Source: an uncultured Comamonadaceae bacterium
GTDB lineage: Bacteria; Pseudomonadota; Gammaproteobacteria; Burkholderiales; Burkholderiaceae_C
NCBI GenBank assembly: GCA_937871735.1
Contig: CALMOI010000229.1
Location: forward strand, 1-24,926
Direction: 5' to 3'
Length of the DNA stretch: 24,926 nucleotides
In this document: in pieces, positions 21,620 to 24,926 of the stretch
Numbering within the stretch: the first letter of the stretch is position 1
Layout of the letters: each line of letters begins with the position of its first letter
Made by a program: the position numbers and the translations under genes
The notes under the pieces: model-generated
What the model saw: the letters and a program-made list of their open reading frames with translations, nothing else
Databases searched by the model: none
What the model was told of the DNA's origin: nothing

Positions 21620-22486
21620 ATGACCATCCAAAAACTCCCCAATACTCGACCTCAGGGAAAAGTAGTTGTCCTTATTTCTTGGGATGGAAAGTCACAACCA
21701 TTATTCTGTGCACACATAGACTGCCTACCTAATTTTGACTTAATTTTATTTGACTACTCCGGAAAGTCGAAGTCAAAAGAAGTCAAAGTCATTCAACAAG
21801 GTGCTTATACAATCAATGCAGAAGTTGTTTCCGAATGTACCGAATGCAAAGGGGATATATTTCAAGCACTGGGGAAGCATTTTATCAACGCAAAAGAGCT
21901 TCCTGAGTACATCGGCGTACTCGATGACGATATAGTTATTGCAGTATCCGATATAAATAGAGCAATTCACTGTGCCAAAGTGAAAAATCTAGATGTATTC
22001 TCCCCTACGTTGACCCATGACTCTGAGTTTTCTCACCGGTGGATGCTGCAACAACCACACATATTAGTTCGAGAAGTAGACTGGGTTGAGGTCATGATGC
22101 CATTTTATCGTGGTGATCTATTGATGGTGGCAGCGCCTTTCTTCACAGGATTTTCAACCTCTTGGGGGTTTGATAAATTCTTATTCCCAATGTTGCAGAA
22201 ACTAACTGGAGCCACTCGCTGCGGACTGATTGATGCAGTCGCGGGATCACACTTCAGGCCAGTCACCAGTCAAACAAAAACCTACAAAAACGGATTAACT
22301 GCCTCTCAAGAAATGGCAGAAATGAAAAAAATTTGCATTGATTTTTTACATAAAAATCATGCAGATTTAACAAAAACAAAATGGTTTGATCGTTTGTTTA
22401 TACAGAAAAATGTGTATACTCGCACGCAGAAAAATATATATCGTATAGGGCGACCTATAAAGCAATGGCTGGCGAGAAGCACCTAA
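21620..22486 (+). CDS. Unclassified GT-A-like protein of the glycan cluster
   Basis: I cannot assign this 288-aa protein to a numbered family with confidence. It has a likely GT-A core: KVVVLISWDGKSQPLF near the start, an acidic triad in IGVLDDDIVIAV that fits a metal-nucleotide-sugar site, then a MMPFYRGDLLMVAAPFF and STSWGFDKFLFP segment. The C-terminus is very basic (KNVYTRTQKNIYRIGRPIKQ). The overall pattern recalls DUF707-like proteins, but this is weak. Strongly A+T-rich, like its upstream neighbour. The ATG at 21620 follows a 21-base gap. Likely role: glycosyltransfer in the same polysaccharide. Confidence 0.7.
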   Translation: MTIQKLPNTRPQGKVVVLISWDGKSQPLFCAHIDCLPNFDLILFDYSGKSKSKEVKVIQQGAYTINAEVVSECTECKGDIFQALGKHFINAKELPEYIGVLDDDIVIAVSDINRAIHCAKVKNLDVFSPTLTHDSEFSHRWMLQQPHILVREVDWVEVMMPFYRGDLLMVAAPFFTGFSTSWGFDKFLFPMLQKLTGATRCGLIDAVAGSHFRPVTSQTKTYKNGLTASQEMAEMKKICIDFLHKNHADLTKTKWFDRLFIQKNVYTRTQKNIYRIGRPIKQWLARST

Positions 22487-22539
22487 ACCGTAGATGCTTA
22501 GACTAAGCATATTCAATTTCCAACAAGGATTATCAAATA

Positions 22540-23547
<1,008 letters not shown>

Positions 23548-23550
23548 AGC

Positions 23551-24822
23551 TCAGAGCGTGGCCTTGCCCACGGGCAGTTTGACCACGAAGCAGGCACCGC
23601 CGCCTTCGCGGTCTTCGCAGTGGACGCTGCCGCCGTGGCGCTCGGCAATCGACTTGACCAGCGCCAGCCCCAAGCCCACGCCACCGTGGCGCTCGCTGGC
23701 ACCGGGCAGGCGGTAAAAAGGCTCAAAGATGCGTTCGCGCAGCTCAGGCGGCACGCCGGGGCCACGATCCAGCACCCGCAACACCGCGAAATCGGTGTCA
23801 CTCTGGGTTTCGTGCGACAGGCTGAGCACGATGTCGGGCGTGGCATTCGGATCCACCGAGTGCCCTTCGGTTTGATTGCCGTAACGGCGGGCGTTTTCCA
23901 GCAGGTTGCGCACCAGTCGCCGAAGCAGTTTGGCCACACCGTAGACTTGCAAGTGCGCAATGTCGGTGTGCAGCTCCAACTCGGCATGAAGGCGGGCGCT
24001 TTCTTCAGCGGCCAAGCCCAGTACATCGATCAGATCAATGCTGCCCAAATCGGCCTCGTGCGCATCCAAGCGGCTGGCCAACAAAATCTCGTCGATCAAT
24101 TGATCGAGTTCGCTGATGTTGCGGGTGATCTCAGTGCGGAAGTTGGGCGAGGACTGCGCGCCCATCAGCTCCAAGCCCATGCGGATGCGGGTCAACGGCG
24201 AGCGCAATTCGTGCGAGGCGTTGGCCAGCAGTGACTTTTGGGCCGCCAGCAACTGATGCTGCGTGGCCATCAGACTTTCGATGCGGCTGGCGGCAGCATT
24301 GAAGTGAACCGACAAATCAGCGACTTCATCGTGGCCGTATTCAGGCACGCGCACGGACAAATCGCCCTCGCCCCAGCGCTGCACGCTGCCTTGCAGGGCC
24401 TCCAGCCGCTGAGTCAGCCTGCGCACCACCGGGTACACGCCAATCGCCACCACCAGACCCATGAACATCAGCAGCCAAAAAAAGCCATAAGGCGGGCGTG
24501 TCCAGTAGGGCGGCGGTTCACGCGGCGGGCTACGGTGGTCACGCGGCGGCAGTTGCAGCACGAGGATTTGACCGCTGTTGAGCGTGACCTGAAACTCCAG
24601 TCCAGCACCCGGTTGTCGCTCCAATTGATCAATCGCTGAGCCAATTTGCACGCCCCTTTCGTTGCGCACAATGACCTCGCGCGGCGGCGAACGCGGCGCA
24701 TTGTGTTCGGCTGCCACGTGCCACGCCCAACCGGCTACAGCAGCCAGCAGCAGCACCCCCATCACCATGGCCAACCAAATGCGCAGGTACAGCCGACGGG
24801 AAAAGGCACTCACCAAGCTCAC
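23551..24822 (-). CDS. Sensor histidine kinase of an OmpR-type two-component system
   Basis: This is a 423-aa inner-membrane kinase. TM1 is about 12-36 and TM2 about 113-133, enclosing a periplasmic sensor loop of about 75 residues that is Pro/Arg-rich near its end. HAMP domain about 134-186. HisKA box NASHELRSPLTRIR has the phosphoacceptor H204. The ATPase domain has NLLENARRYG, DRGPGVPPELRERIFEPF and GGVGLGLALVKSIAERHGG. The start is GTG at 24822 with AGGAG upstream, 15 bases after the response-regulator stop codon, so the pair is one operon. The architecture is like RstB/CpxA-type kinases; the signal is unknown. Confidence 0.95.
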   Translation of the reverse strand: MSLVSAFSRRLYLRIWLAMVMGVLLLAAVAGWAWHVAAEHNAPRSPPREVIVRNERGVQIGSAIDQLERQPGAGLEFQVTLNSGQILVLQLPPRDHRSPPREPPPYWTRPPYGFFWLLMFMGLVVAIGVYPVVRRLTQRLEALQGSVQRWGEGDLSVRVPEYGHDEVADLSVHFNAAASRIESLMATQHQLLAAQKSLLANASHELRSPLTRIRMGLELMGAQSSPNFRTEITRNISELDQLIDEILLASRLDAHEADLGSIDLIDVLGLAAEESARLHAELELHTDIAHLQVYGVAKLLRRLVRNLLENARRYGNQTEGHSVDPNATPDIVLSLSHETQSDTDFAVLRVLDRGPGVPPELRERIFEPFYRLPGASERHGGVGLGLALVKSIAERHGGSVHCEDREGGGACFVVKLPVGKATL

Positions 24823-24837
24823 GGCGTGCGCTCCTGC

Positions 24838-24926
24838 TCAATCTTGCTGACGGGCGAACACGTAGCCCACACCACGCACGGTCAAGATACGTTTCGGGTT
24901 TTTGGCATCGACCTCAATCGCCGCAC
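24838..24926 (-). CDS. OmpR-family response regulator, C-terminal fragment
   Basis: Only the last 28 codons lie in the window, and the gene continues off the right edge. The translation IEVDAKNPKRILTVRGVGYV ending FARQQD is the end of an OmpR/PhoB winged-helix DNA-binding domain (recognition wing and R-G-x-G-Y motif). It is transcribed leftward into the histidine kinase gene, which it should partner. Confidence 0.93.
   Translation of the reverse strand, partial: AAIEVDAKNPKRILTVRGVGYVFARQQD

Overview
The window reads as a piece of a Burkholderiales chromosome, most likely a Comamonadaceae-type betaproteobacterium. The evidence is G+C-rich coding sequence (57-70 % in hand-counted 60-base samples of the core genes), a paired pilT-pilU locus, the rsmI/yraN/diaA/dolP neighbourhood, and a radA - small membrane protein - ilvE - zf-CHCC order next to surface-glycan genes. 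It is mostly core chromosome. I see no tRNA, rRNA, CRISPR array, insertion sequence or phage gene.

Layout. 1-114 holds the 5' end of a TauE/SafE-type permease (minus). 115-466 has no gene but holds a minus-strand structured RNA candidate ending in a clear intrinsic terminator, and a near-consensus sigma-54 promoter driving a lone ammonium transporter (467-1936), followed by a small protein of unknown function. 2403-4869 (minus) is a yggS - GMC oxidoreductase pair. 4905-9292 is the type IV pilus motor locus: pilT, pilU, then a second colinear pilU copy that has lost key ATPase residues and is fused in frame to a 3-hydroxyisobutyrate-dehydrogenase-like enzyme. 9313-10961 (minus) is yraN-diaA-dolP, with rsmI divergent from it and start codons that share a base. 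11886-13499 (minus) holds a nitronate monooxygenase and a GloA2/YaeR-like VOC protein. 13573-15366 encodes a membrane-anchored pentapeptide-repeat protein whose repeat half is A+T-rich between G+C-rich ends. A DUF2442 protein, radA, a small membrane protein, ilvE and a zf-CHCC protein follow. 18762-23547 is a surface-polysaccharide cluster (GT4, GT25, GT2-like, an unclassified GT-A-like protein, UDP-glucuronate 4-epimerase), A+T-rich over about 20.3-22.55 kb. The window ends with a histidine kinase and the 3' end of its OmpR-type response regulator (minus).

How the genes work together. PilT and PilU power pilus retraction. Their catalytically altered third homologue could be a regulatory or decoy subunit, or a decaying duplicate. 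YraN, DiaA, DolP and RsmI form a conserved housekeeping neighbourhood (replication initiation, envelope integrity, 16S rRNA methylation). The glycan cluster probably makes or decorates lipopolysaccharide or capsule, and its A+T-rich part looks like a swapped-in module. The most unusual items are the PilU-like/dehydrogenase fusion, the mosaic pentapeptide gene and the candidate 6S-like RNA next to amtB.
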